From assembly GCA_030066195.1 (NCBI GenBank), contig JASJCB010000158.1:1-35231 (forward strand): a stretch of 35,231 nt of DNA, given 5' to 3'. Positions 26,701 through 32,838 of the stretch are shown here, piece after piece; positions within the stretch are counted from its first letter, which is position 1; each line of letters opens with the position of its first letter. Made by a program: the position numbers and the translations under genes. The notes under the pieces are model-generated. The model did not search any database. It saw only the letters and a program-made list of their open reading frames with translations, and was not told the DNA's origin. The stretch is from Acidobacteriota bacterium (GTDB taxonomy: Bacteria; Acidobacteriota; Holophagae; Acanthopleuribacterales; Acanthopleuribacteraceae).

Positions 26701-27043
26701 TCCCCATGTTGGCCGGGGTCACATCGAAGGTGAAGGTTTTGTATTCTCCGGGCTGAACGATCTCATAGGCGCCCAGTGGAACGCGGGTGACGCCCCAGTA
26801 TGTATTGTCGTTGGGAAAAGTGCTGCCCAGGGCTACCTGGTTCGGGTACCAGGCCCCGCCGCCGATATTCTGCATGGTGATGGACACGGAATAGGTGTTG
26901 CCGGCAGTCATCACGGCGGGCACATCCTGACTGACGAATTGTGCATTGAAACCCAGGTCTGAGTCGCCCTGGGCGAGCAATGGGGGCGTCAGTAACCCGA
27001 TGGTGTAGAACAAGATCACGACATTGGTCAAAAGTCGTCTCAT
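17714..27043 (-). CDS. Giant secreted multidomain protein (NBR1-like, CBM-like, ASH/HYDIN-like and Fn3-like domains)
   Basis: A 3109-residue protein with a signal peptide (to about residue 25) and no membrane or sorting motif at its end. Two NBR1-like Ig domains (about 30-145 and 147-255, with conserved W and GTYYFTWRM-type strands) are followed by a CBM4/9-like jelly roll (about 262-410; FFIDPGFESG, then FHLDDMALRQ). A long series of ASH/HYDIN or choice-of-anchor-D-type sandwiches fills about 410-1910. An Ig-like domain (about 1915-2005; KPTITIDQPAAGAVL) leads to ten Fn3-like repeats (2010-3109) with SYSIHIRAKNN signatures. It is probably a cell-surface or secreted adhesin or scaffold; no catalytic motif was seen. 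AAAGGAG lies eight bases before the ATG. The gene stands alone, with its own terminator. Ligand unknown; carbohydrate is possible through the CBM-like part. Confidence 0.85.
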   Translation of the reverse strand: MRRLLTNVVILFYTIGLLTPPLLAQGDSDLGFNAQFVSQDVPAVMTAGNTYSVSITMQNIGGGAWYPNQVALGSTFPNDNTYWGVTRVPLGAYEIVQPGEYKTFTFDVTPANMGTYYFTWRMVFYDTQWFGFYTNPQEVVVSGSPDGAAFVSHNAPEVMLAGQSYNISVTMQNSGVSSWSEADQYRLGLNDPQAAAWSIQRVQLQPGEVIAPGQNATWNFTVTAPQTVGDYGFEWQMIKEGAGWFGDSTGTASMPALSPENFFIDPGFESGSLTIPFDQARAGTLSIDTTTARSGAASMKFEVNRWNAHTISNTLAFPALEDRTLRFSTWAKVDADSPLRVDMYFMDAQMANLGQASVEFNLTTTWQEYSHLFSCLPGTAYAMISLVSPNSNKIFHLDDMALRQEIPITFSSPTAESILTPDRYDLGLLPAEEAGTTFTMTVPPGADEITVDSVNGPVVVTVEPGATAGEYTGRARWDFSSPVTSTDPQPFEAMLTVADGSQTFNVTVEGSAQKASFPVSVSGPFGDIREFEIVDLGDLISEPVPTQVSLEFTVHNDSVLSHLLFRDADFQPDINELAGVSASAVSSPLFEGIPPGGSEGFQVVVQMFEDASPGTWRGRVVLFFDDADDFEFTVKGRIPEPFIETDFAPVDILAFQSNVSFDFSVFNSGLTRVEVNLTQLTLSADAPEGLDVERQGSSRVVLLPGGGHTFEAKLFNSTEFIDETTPFTIEVEMDALDVNGGFDWEERVPLSIPARLVLMDGPVVTIEDERGRGVNSSGVYRFGAVSPNAGPGEMTFILTNDGNETLTIDPAGYAVSGIDNSSFAKGSALPPASLEPGQSQNFTVFFDPTGLPDGKHKGAVSFPTNALNGEDGVYSFEIEVTVVPFFIEVKGQPLTGNVFDMGIVTALDSPQDIPMRVVNGSSTEDLRLGDFEVAEGFQAPPGTTFTFKEPLPPEPGDSITLGPGEALNFTGRYAMDLKNFGDFFIEIAFEVENEQGREPFSFFLSGESRPTVEVTAFFTDPAGNQAQTPVTPGDTLNFTQSGSLEQNGLPVDYEFKIKNLDDRPIVLDALTGLLVTEVNGFSIPFGQEPFDLTGMTTEPIEPGDFVTLKVILSTGLTGDFLSHVNFYYKQHNPPPGNSNLAKPFLFDVTGDVGSEAKLVIIARPFSTFFFFLTPTVKFQGDGTDNPIRLDGSMFANSISLELENEGVDPSMGAKPLKLENVFFTFGPQYFEITESFELDKALRDWQPGNRVFEVKFVDDFDDDEDQYTGVLQPRIDNATNPEHPPFAIDFEADASQTQSADPADMHLELVTNGARIENGVEYDLGTVAVSGNPRFPFRLCNEGQSRFYVLNFQSTVQVEFGFAPFDAPPRIIEPNTCENLTVVLNTSETPQTYQGAMEIGPVEPSDPQNFQIRLKATSDTNEPEQASVRVETDRGPVQLGELFSFDPTTTEVPVEQSFTIVNESDRPVDISNFSVDGPFTLILAPPPVLPALGSAEVRIRRDFPQLGLGEGNVGFDFGFPPGMQSFSFPIESDAVLPINQPAIQVLDFGGLPIALNQVVDFGQTDQGLPVLQDFSIVNNGAVGLNVTFMTQNPGGGFTMVDPPALPFFIGPIPSNEPVPFSIELDATAIGRFNGIIYIDSSDPNVPLFTFRITGQVGDVIEPPVADSFEVTHGPVTPVPHNSEFVFDETQVGTFVGKNFRIWNMGTKALNLSAADFIIPEGYQLIGVPDAPIPPPDPDGTVHWDNFSVHLTAEAAGLWTGNIIISNSDGFSPNPYVIQVRGNVVTDTIAPEGIRVTQGVSGDVPHGSLFPFGTTDEGTFIGFPFRIYNETSGPLTILAENFTIPAGFQLINVPAVPIPPPDPDGTVHWDNFAVHLTADQSGEFMGLLSFTALDGSGNPLPDYTFTVTGTVNADPCGDTVKPTITIDQPAAGAVLDAGDVTISFSPADSGSGIKWVRLKIDGDQITNLTAPYTYVWDATPGPHTIEGVAVDNCGNTRSASVSVTINTTTPSTVPGFAGTIGGQDLAGLTVYGPDHDVVLTWQHATDLVPIAAYQVVIQPTDGSGWLYQPQVNYPATTTTIATMGLIPGMSYSTHIRAKNVDNVWGPWSQGGAFTVEAAPVPPAVSNFVGKIGGVNLNGLTVAVLNPLIQFSWTHPSDPTGIEQYQILLQHADGSGRLYDERAFFPDNTLSLQTAGLAHDTSYTIHIRAKNNFGSWGPYVNGGAFTVQAAAPETVPGFVGTIDGETIDNLTIYRTDPTLNFNWSHASDPNGIAKYNLRVLEAGVSGVLFAVSPDYPATSASIATTNLVVGKTYSIHIRAQNNAGLWGSFINGGSFTVQDPPVPGTVPNFVGKIDGTNLDGQTIQITDPTIAFSWNHVSDPTGIEQYQILLQHTDGSGRLYDERVFYPGNTLTLNTTGLTYGKSYSIHIRAKNNFGNWGNYVNGGTVTVEAPTPGTVPNFAGTIDGQNVAGLTVYQTNPTINFSWSHVSDPSGIAQYNIRVLRSGVAGVLFATSPVYPATSASIATTGLEEGVSYSIHIRALNNAGNWGPFVNGGVFTVQPPPVPGTVPNFVGKIGGVNLNGMTINITNPTIAFTWNHVSDPTGIEQYQVLLQHTDGSGRLYDERVFYPGKSLTLNTSGLTYGKSYSIHIRAKNNFGNWGAYVNGGTLTVEAPTPGTVPNFSGTIGGQNVAGLDIYETNPTINFSWSHVSDPSGIAQYNIRVLRSGVAGVLFATSPNYPATSASIATSGLEVGVSYSIHIRALNNAGNWGPFNNGGVFTVQPPPVPGTVPNFVGRIGGVNLSGQTIDITNPTIAFSWSHVSDPTGIEQYQVLLQHTDGSGRLYDERVFYPGSSLTLNTSGLTYGKSYSIHIRAKNNFGNWGAYVNGGSFTVVTPTPPAVPNVSGTIGGANLSGLDVYVTNPTVTMSWTSPADPSGIERYQIVIQPTDGSGWLYQPQELFPATSTTINTSGLVYGKSYSTHVRAKNNAGNWGPWASGGTFSVVEPVPTTVPNFSATIGGQSVVGLTIFVANPTVSFSWSHASDPTGIERYQIVIQPTTGGWLYQPQVLYPATSTSIATSGLQAGVSYSVHIRAKNNFGNWGTWVKKGNFTVQR
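17717..21010 (-). repeat. Ten tandem Fn3-like repeat units with 663-bp superperiod
   Basis: Ten units of about 330 bp encode the C-terminal domains. By their middle motif they fall into three types: W (QPTDGSGWLYQPQ), A (LQHTDGSGRLYDER) and B (RVLRSGVAGVLFA), in the protein order W-A-B-A-B-A-B-A-W-W. The A-type landmark on the plus strand (GCGTTC or GCGCTC followed by the same segment) sits at 18515, 19178, 19841 and 20504, exactly 663 bp apart each time. This shows that an A-B pair of 221 residues was duplicated as a unit. Confidence 0.85.
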
Positions 27044-27349
27044 ACGTAATTCTCCTTTAGGGCCGGGGCGCGCATCCGGTGGGTGAGCGCCGGGCCGTCT
27101 CTTTGCATTTCCCGAAAAGGCCGAATATCAGGTATTGCGATAACAAAGAAAAAACCTTTTCACCAAATGTGAAAAAATCACAATTAAGCAGAAGCGACCG
27201 CTCAGGCAATGCCGACGGTTTTGAAAGAGTTCCGTTACCGCTTCTTGCACCTGTCCCTTACGGCGGCAGAAATGCTCCTGGCGTCATAAACGATTTCCTG
27301 GTACCATAATTCCAATCGATCAAAGACCCGAATAACCCAGGAGGTTGCC
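27044..27349. other. 306-bp divergent intergenic region with short palindrome
   Basis: This gap lies between the divergent giant gene and the membrane-protein gene. TTTTCAC (27157-27163) and GTGAAAA (27169-27175) form a perfect inverted repeat with a 5-nt centre, possibly an operator. No consensus promoter is clear; CATAAT at 27305-27310 could be a -10 for the plus-strand gene but its -35 is poor. Confidence 0.4.
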
Positions 27350-28450
27350 GTGCGCGCCCTATTGTTGCTTGTGCTCTGTGCTCTGCCCGTATTGTCTCAG
27401 GACGACAAGCCGGAGCCCCGCCTATGGGCGGAGGACGGCCAGTTGGTCAATCACTATTTTCGCGTCTTTGTAGAAAATGCGACGATCACGAAGGCGAACC
27501 AGCCGTTATTGTCGTTGGAGGTCTCCCGTCTCGGCGGCGAGAAGGAACACCTGGATGCGGGCGATCCCGGTCAAGGGGCGAATTGGAAATCATATACGGG
27601 ATGGGAAAAACCCCTGGATATCTATCCCAATTATTCCTATGTCGTCGAGAGAAATGAAAATCCGGCAACTCTGCAGGGCACCCTGTTGATTTTCGATCTG
27701 AAGCAGCCGAAAATCATCCGGTGGTTCCAACCTACCGTGCATATCAACCCGGAGATCTCTTGGATCGTCTATACCGATGATGCCAAGACGACCTTCGATG
27801 ATTACCACCTTACGGCGCCGGCCATCTACCTGGGAAACCGCTTTGCCGCCCTGATCTGGTCGCTGATCCCGATAGTTTTTACCCTGGCCGTGGTGATCTG
27901 GTTCTCCGTGAGGCTGGGCAAAGGCCCGCTGGGCCTGCTGAGAAACGATAAAGGCCTGTTCTCGTTGTCCCGCACCCAAATTTCCATATGGACCTTCGTG
28001 ATCGGCAGCATGGTGGCCACCTACGGCCTGATCCAACTGAAGATCCCCGATATTCCCAACACCCTGGTGGTTATGATGGGTCTGTCCCTGTTCACCAGTA
28101 CGGCGCAATCGGTGAAGGAAAACACGGCGAAAAGCAAAGAAGCCGCTTCGACCGACGCAAGTGCGCCGCCGAAGGAAGCGCCCAAGTCCCGGGGTTTTGC
28201 CGATATGATCTACGATGACAAAACCAACTCCATCTCCCTACCCAAGGCGCAGATGTTGTTCTGGACGGTTTTGAATATCGGCCTCTTCCTCTATAAAAGT
28301 ATCGTCGACGGCGAGCTATGGGCCATTCCTGAAGAAATGGTGGTCTTGATGGGCGCCAGTCAATCCGGCTACCTCTTGAAAGACCTCGGTGTGAGCAGCG
28401 GCGGCAATGTACCGGCCAAAACCGATGCTTCCGCGACCGGAACGACGTGA
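27350..28450 (+). CDS. Membrane protein of unknown function with duplicated transmembrane motif
   Basis: A 366-residue protein that I cannot assign to a named family. A signal peptide (to about residue 16) precedes a beta-rich domain of about 145 residues, presumably periplasmic, then a transmembrane helix (about 168-188). Two related membrane segments follow, at about 203-255 and 293-345. Each has the pattern S-L-x-x-x-Q, then W-T a few residues later, then I-P-x-x-x-V-V-x-M-G-x-S, which indicates an internal duplication. A charged Ala/Lys-rich linker joins them. The GTG start is supported by AGGAGG six bases upstream. Its neighbours, a divergent giant surface protein and a convergent DUF3775-like gene, do not suggest a job. 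Confidence 0.75.
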   Translation: MRALLLLVLCALPVLSQDDKPEPRLWAEDGQLVNHYFRVFVENATITKANQPLLSLEVSRLGGEKEHLDAGDPGQGANWKSYTGWEKPLDIYPNYSYVVERNENPATLQGTLLIFDLKQPKIIRWFQPTVHINPEISWIVYTDDAKTTFDDYHLTAPAIYLGNRFAALIWSLIPIVFTLAVVIWFSVRLGKGPLGLLRNDKGLFSLSRTQISIWTFVIGSMVATYGLIQLKIPDIPNTLVVMMGLSLFTSTAQSVKENTAKSKEAASTDASAPPKEAPKSRGFADMIYDDKTNSISLPKAQMLFWTVLNIGLFLYKSIVDGELWAIPEEMVVLMGASQSGYLLKDLGVSSGGNVPAKTDASATGTT

Positions 28451-28455
28451 TTGAC

Positions 28456-28489
28456 GAAGCCCTCGGGTCGGCGCGGGCGCGAGGGTTTC
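28456..28489. terminator. Hairpin between convergent genes, terminator candidate
   Basis: GAAGCCCTCG (28456-28465) pairs with CGAGGGTTTC (28480-28489), including one G:T pair, around a 14-nt GC-rich loop in the 69-bp gap between convergent genes. The T content after the stem is poor on either strand, so efficiency is doubtful. Confidence 0.4.
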
Positions 28490-28519
28490 TTCCCCGTTCA
28501 GGTGCTTACGGTGCGACGT

Positions 28520-29146
28520 CTAATCATCCTTGCGGATGGTGCCCAAGCGAATGCGGGCCGATTCGCGCTTGCCGCTGAGCACTGTATGCAATGCGTCATC
28601 TCCCTTTTCAGCCGGTAACCCGAAGAGTTTGCGATCTTCCTTTTGCTCCAGATAACCGGCGTCTTCCATCATGCTCAACAGTTTATGCCGGCCGTGCTCC
28701 CGTCCGTAGGTCTTCTCGAACTGCTCGCGGACAAACTTGCCCATCAGCAGGAGGCGTCGGTCTTCATCTATAGGCTTGGCAACCTTCTTTCCGGTCTGGA
28801 AACGAGCCAGTCGCTCCATGCCCAGGCGCAGGTACTGGGGTAACTTCTGTTTGGGTTCGGTGAATAAAACCCGCGGTTTGTCGATCAAAGCCGTATCTAC
28901 CAGGGTGTCGAATGCGTCGGGTGTGTGATCGTAATTTCGGCCTAGCCAGGTAAGGGCGATCAACTCGGCGGTCTCCTCGTCGGGCAAATTGGTCACATAG
29001 GTGTTATAAGCTTTCACCTTGGGCTCGGTCTGCAAATGACCCATCATTCCTGCCCGAATTTCTTCGGCTGTGAATTCGCGATCGGGAGGGCACGCGCAAG
29101 CAAGGTCAATGACCGACTTTACGGTCGACTTCTTCAAATAACGCAT
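28520..29146 (-). CDS. DUF3775-like protein
   Basis: A soluble, highly charged 208-residue protein. Residues about 58-85 (LPDEETAELIALTWLGRNYD, then a helix ending LVDTA) closely resemble the hallmark of DUF3775 proteins, where an acidic helix is followed by ALxWLGRG. The N-terminal part predicts a helix with a Cys pair (CACPP) at about 18-22, and the C-terminal half, rich in Lys/Arg/Glu (for example EKTYGREHGRHKLLSMMEDAG), matches nothing I know. DUF3775 has no assigned function. AGGAAA lies six bases before the ATG. The gene is transcribed alone, toward the convergent membrane-protein gene. Confidence 0.7.
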   Translation of the reverse strand: MRYLKKSTVKSVIDLACACPPDREFTAEEIRAGMMGHLQTEPKVKAYNTYVTNLPDEETAELIALTWLGRNYDHTPDAFDTLVDTALIDKPRVLFTEPKQKLPQYLRLGMERLARFQTGKKVAKPIDEDRRLLLMGKFVREQFEKTYGREHGRHKLLSMMEDAGYLEQKEDRKLFGLPAEKGDDALHTVLSGKRESARIRLGTIRKDD

Positions 29147-29459
29147 ATCTATTTCCTGGCCGGCAGTTCAATTAATCCCATAGATTCATTGCCGTGATTG
29201 ATTATACCGCATATTTCTCATAACGTCCAAGGATACGTGGCGACTTAAACAGCAAACCATTATCACCACAAACCATCTATTAACATCAATCAGAACAAGC
29301 GGTTGAATTATGGATTACTTAGATGTGCCGAGTAGCGCCGGCCAACCGTCTCATTCTTTCACTTTTAGATATTATTTCTTTTTTATAACCTTTTTTCAGC
29401 GTTTACTGGTGGTAATACAACTCATTTTTGGTTAGCGTTAGCGGGTGGGGAGGATCGAT
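29147..29459. other. AT-rich 313-bp divergent intergenic region
   Basis: The gap separates the DUF3775-like gene (minus) from the Nramp-like gene (plus). It is markedly more AT-rich than the flanking genes, as expected for a region with two promoters. No match good enough to name was found; TAATAC near 29412 is a possible -10 for the plus-strand gene. No small gene or stable hairpin is evident. Confidence 0.4.
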
Positions 29460-30689
29460 ATGGCCGAGAAGAAACGATGGGCGCTCCTGGCAGGCGTCGG
29501 TCCGGGGATTATGGTTGCCGCTACCGGGGTGGGCGCCGGTGACGTGGTGACCGCGGCCGTGGCGGGCGCTCGTTACGGCAGTCTCATCCTGTGGGCCGCC
29601 TTGCTGGGCGCCCTGGTGAAATGGTCGCTCAACGAGGGCCTGGCGCGTTGGCAACTGGCCACGGGAACAACACTACTTGAAGGCTGGATGCGGCATATGC
29701 CGCGTTTCGTGACCTTGTATTTTCTGGTTTACCTGGTCTTTTGGAGTTTTATCGTGGGCGGCGCGCTGATGGCAGCCTGCGGCCTCGCCGGCCATGCCTT
29801 GATACCCCAACTCCCCGTGGCCGCCTGGGGCATCATTCACTCCCTGGCCGCTGCCGCCCTTGTCTTGACCGGACGCTACAGCCTGATGGAAAACCTGATG
29901 AAGTGGTTTATCGGCCTCATGTTTACCGTCGTGGTGGTCTGCGCCGTCCTGGTAGCGCCGCCCCTGCCGCAACTTATTCGCGGCGCCCTGGTGCCCGTGG
30001 TTCCCGAGGGCTCGGCAACCTGGCTGCTGGGAGTGATCGGTGGCGTGGGCGGTACCGTGACGGTGCTCAGCTACGGTTATTGGATTCGCGAAAAGGGATG
30101 GCGCGGTGCGGATGACTTCCCGCGCGCCCGAGTTGATTTAAGTGTGGCGTATGTCCTGACCGGCCTTTTTGGGGTAGCCATCATGGTCGTCACCGCCGGG
30201 GTCCAGGTGGAGCAGGTTTCCGGTACCCAAATGGCCCTGGCCGTCGCCACACAATTGGGCGCCGTGCTGGGACCCTTGGGCAAGTGGGCCTTCCTCATCG
30301 GCTTCTGGGCCGCGGTGTTTTCCTCCATGGTCGGCGTTTGGCAGGGCGTCCCCTACCTGTTCGCCGATTATTGCGGCCAGGCCCATGACCCGGAGGAAGT
30401 TCCAACCGTGGACCCTAAAGGCGCCGCCTATCGGGGCTTTCTGGCATTCCTGGCTTTGCCGCCCGCGATCCTGCTCTTTTTCAGCCGTCCGGTCTGGATC
30501 GTTAAAGCCTACGCGGTCGCCGGCGCTTTTTTCATGCCCTTCCTGGCTGTATTGCTTCTGGTGATGAATAACCGCAAGACCTGGGTGGGCAGGCATCGCA
30601 ACGGTTGGCTCGCCAACACGCTCCTCATCATCGCCCTGGCTCTTTTCGGCACGCTCCTGGTGATCGAGGTTCAGCGTCGCTTTCTTTAG
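29460..30689 (+). CDS. Nramp-related transporter lacking canonical metal-binding motifs
   Basis: A polytopic membrane protein of 409 residues with about ten or eleven hydrophobic helices and an Nramp/LeuT-like start (GVGPGIMVAATGVGAGD). In classical Nramp proteins helix 1 has DPGN, whose Asp and Asn bind the metal; here the equivalent is GAGD (residues 25-28). The helix-6 MPH motif is likewise absent; the matching region reads GGVGGTVTVLSYGYWIRE. It therefore belongs to a divergent branch whose substrate is probably not the usual Mn/Fe ion, though an inner-membrane transport role is safe. I use the ATG at 29460 with GGAGG six bases upstream, rather than the GTG at 29445. The next gene, a MerR-type regulator, converges 11 bp away. 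Confidence 0.8.
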   Translation: MAEKKRWALLAGVGPGIMVAATGVGAGDVVTAAVAGARYGSLILWAALLGALVKWSLNEGLARWQLATGTTLLEGWMRHMPRFVTLYFLVYLVFWSFIVGGALMAACGLAGHALIPQLPVAAWGIIHSLAAAALVLTGRYSLMENLMKWFIGLMFTVVVVCAVLVAPPLPQLIRGALVPVVPEGSATWLLGVIGGVGGTVTVLSYGYWIREKGWRGADDFPRARVDLSVAYVLTGLFGVAIMVVTAGVQVEQVSGTQMALAVATQLGAVLGPLGKWAFLIGFWAAVFSSMVGVWQGVPYLFADYCGQAHDPEEVPTVDPKGAAYRGFLAFLALPPAILLFFSRPVWIVKAYAVAGAFFMPFLAVLLLVMNNRKTWVGRHRNGWLANTLLIIALALFGTLLVIEVQRRFL

Positions 30690-30700
30690 CAGAGCGGCGG

Positions 30701-31507
30701 TTATTCCACCAGTAACTGTATCTCGGTGATGTAGCGCGCGGGATTGCCCTTGAAGATCATGCCGGGACCCTTCAGATAGACCTCCCGACTGGGAGACTGC
30801 GGCGTGTAACCCTTCTCGGCGATATGCGTCAGCAGCGCCTGGTAGGTGGGGCCGCAATCGCTGTAGGGTCCGTTGTGAATCAGGGAGACCGCGTGACCGC
30901 CCTCCAACTCACGACAATCCACCACTTCGTCGTCGATTGGTTTGCGCAAAGGAAAACCGCCCTCGAAATCGGCATCGGTTTCCCGATAACCCTCGTCGTA
31001 GAATAGTCCCAAGGGTTTGCCGGCAATTTTGAAACCTGCCTTCCTGCCTACCCGGGAAAAAGCCTTGCCGATTTCCCCGTATCCTCCTTTCATGCGGACG
31101 CCCGCGAACAGCATGGGGTCCAGGTCTTTTTCAACCACCTCGTCCATGCGCAAACGGACTTGTTCGCGGCTTTGACGCGCCGTGCTGATCAATCCTTCCA
31201 GCGCATGCTTCCGGGCTTGTAATTCAGCCAGGCGGGTTTCCAAGTCTTGATGCCTGGTTTCCAGGAATTGCAATAGATCGGTGTCCTCCCGGCAATCGGC
31301 AAGAATGGTGCCGATCTCTTCCAATGGGAAACCGAGATCTTTCAGTGAGACGATGACTCGAGCGCGCTCCAACGATGACGTTTTGTAGTAGCGGTAGCCG
31401 CTGTCAGGGTCTATTTTATCGGGAGCCAACAAGCCCAAATCGTGATAGTGGCGCAGGGCTTTAACGGAAAGCCGGGTCATTTTCGAGAACTGTCCGATGG
31501 GAAACAT
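30701..31507 (-). CDS. MerR-family regulator with GyrI-like effector-binding domain
   Basis: A 268-residue regulator. The MerR winged helix occupies residues 1-70 (IGQFSKMTRLSVKALRHYHDLGLL, then the wing DSGYRYY), followed by a dimerising coiled coil (about 75-120) and a C-terminal GyrI/BmrR-type domain (about 125-268) ending in ARYITEIQLLVE. That domain in relatives binds hydrophobic or cationic drugs. GGGGAGGA just upstream selects the ATG at 31507 over the longer frame from 31582. Its own promoter has a 19-bp spacer with a dyad, the classic MerR-controlled arrangement, so it is very likely autoregulated. The target beyond itself could be the divergent repeat-protein gene or the convergent transporter; neither is shown. 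Confidence 0.9.
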   Translation of the reverse strand: MFPIGQFSKMTRLSVKALRHYHDLGLLAPDKIDPDSGYRYYKTSSLERARVIVSLKDLGFPLEEIGTILADCREDTDLLQFLETRHQDLETRLAELQARKHALEGLISTARQSREQVRLRMDEVVEKDLDPMLFAGVRMKGGYGEIGKAFSRVGRKAGFKIAGKPLGLFYDEGYRETDADFEGGFPLRKPIDDEVVDCRELEGGHAVSLIHNGPYSDCGPTYQALLTHIAEKGYTPQSPSREVYLKGPGMIFKGNPARYITEIQLLVE

Positions 31508-31547
31508 GGTCTTCCTCCCCAAAGTAATCGGTGTGTCGCCACTGTTC

Positions 31548-31578
31548 AAGCTAAGACCTCCCGTAAGGGGAGAGTCAA
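31548..31578 (-). promoter_or_regulatory. MerR-type promoter/operator with 19-bp spacer
   Basis: On the minus strand TTGACT (31578-31573) and TAGCTT (31553-31548) are separated by 19 bp, 2 bp longer than optimal. The spacer holds the dyad CTCCC-N5-GGGAG, closely resembling BmrR/TipA-type operators. MerR-family activators bind such spacers and untwist the DNA to realign the two boxes. It drives the merR-like gene that starts 41 bp downstream. Confidence 0.7.
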
Positions 31579-31778
31579 TCAAAAAATGACTTTTTTAAGT
31601 CCGATTTCTCTAAAACAGCGCTTAAAAACACTTAAATGCATCGACCACCTCGACAACTACCGGCTCTCTCTCCTCCGATAATCGTCTTGCAAAAAGTCGT
31701 AACCTTTTCTTCAATGCCCGGTTGATTGAATCAGAAGGGACAAAACCCGGATTAACATCGAACAAAGGGGATGATGCT

Positions 31779-32777
31779 ATGAAATTGTATGCGACCGTGT
31801 TGCTGCTTTGCGCCTCCTTCGCCGGCGCCATGGACAACGGCGTGCTGACCGGAGATTGGCGCGGCGAGATCGAGAACGGTTATTTGAACCTGGACCTGAG
31901 GACCGGTGAGTGGGACAGCTTCCACATGGGCTTCCAATTGGACCTGGACCTGCTGGACGGCTTCGATCGCGGCCAACTGAGAAAACGCGCCGATATGCGC
32001 TTTACCTATCGGCATGAGGCCGGCGAACTGGTCTTCGAGGGCCGCAACTACAACGACAAACTGCGCGGCGAGTTCACCTTTACCGTTTCTCAAGACTACC
32101 TGGACGATCTTGCCGCCATGGGCTACGAAAACCCCTCCACCTCGAAAACACTGGGCCTGGCGGTTCACAATGTAACCACCGCTTATATTGGTGAGGTCCA
32201 TGACATGGGTTTCCAGGACATCAGCCTGGGCAAACTGATTGCCTTCCGCGTCCATGAGGTCACCGCCGATTTTATCGACGAAATGCACCAACTGGGGTTC
32301 AACTCGATCAGCGCGGGTAAACTGATCGCCTTCCGTGTCCACGACATCGGCCGCGATTACATCGAGGAAATCCATGACCTGGGCTTTTCCGAAATCACTC
32401 CCGGCAAAATCATCGCCTTCAAAGTGCACGGCATCGACAGGGAAACCGCACAGGGCTTCAAAGAAATGGGCTATGAGCTGTCGCCTTCCAAAATGATCGC
32501 CTTCCAGGTACACGGCATCGACGCCGCCTATATTCAATCATTCAAGGATAAAGGACTGGAACTGAGCTCTTCCAAGGTTGTAGCCTTCAAGGTTCACGGC
32601 GTGACCACCAAATACCTCGACGCCATGGCGGAAGTGGGTTACGACGATTTATCGCCGAACAAGATCATCGCCTTCAAGGTACACGGCATCGACGCCGACT
32701 TCGTACGCGACCTGGAAGCCCGCGGCATCGAGGGTCTCAGCCCCAACAAGCTGCTGCAAAAAAAGATCATGGATTAA
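31779..32777 (+). CDS. Secreted protein of eight 28-29-residue VHG-type repeats
   Basis: A 332-residue protein with a signal peptide (MKLYATVLLLCASFAGA), a short beta-rich domain (about 20-105) and then eight tandem units of 28 or 29 residues to the C-terminus. Each unit has the form (V/I)-x-x-x-(Y/F)-(I/L)-x-x-(F/M/H)-x-x-x-G-(F/Y), then (L/I)-S-x-x-K-(L/I)-I-A-F-(K/R)-V-H-(G/D/E). This helix-turn-helix alternation suggests a solenoid or a sterile-alpha-like bundle used for binding. Similar repeats are, from memory, attached to some M56/BlaR1-like proteins in related phyla; that link is uncertain. The ATG at 31779 is chosen because of AAAGGGG eight bases upstream and the signal peptide. It is divergent from the MerR gene and closed by a strong terminator. 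Confidence 0.75.
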   Translation: MKLYATVLLLCASFAGAMDNGVLTGDWRGEIENGYLNLDLRTGEWDSFHMGFQLDLDLLDGFDRGQLRKRADMRFTYRHEAGELVFEGRNYNDKLRGEFTFTVSQDYLDDLAAMGYENPSTSKTLGLAVHNVTTAYIGEVHDMGFQDISLGKLIAFRVHEVTADFIDEMHQLGFNSISAGKLIAFRVHDIGRDYIEEIHDLGFSEITPGKIIAFKVHGIDRETAQGFKEMGYELSPSKMIAFQVHGIDAAYIQSFKDKGLELSSSKVVAFKVHGVTTKYLDAMAEVGYDDLSPNKIIAFKVHGIDADFVRDLEARGIEGLSPNKLLQKKIMD

Positions 32778-32808
32778 AGCCCTCGATCATTACCGAATCA
32801 CTGAATAA

Positions 32809-32838
32809 AAAACCCCGGTCCAATCGACCGGGGTTTTT
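32809..32838. terminator. Strong bidirectional terminator
   Basis: AAAACCCCGGTC (32809-32820) pairs perfectly with GACCGGGGTTTT (32826-32837) around a 5-nt loop, with T residues to 32838 and A residues upstream from 32805. It ends the repeat-protein gene and could also stop a minus-strand transcript. Confidence 0.85.
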
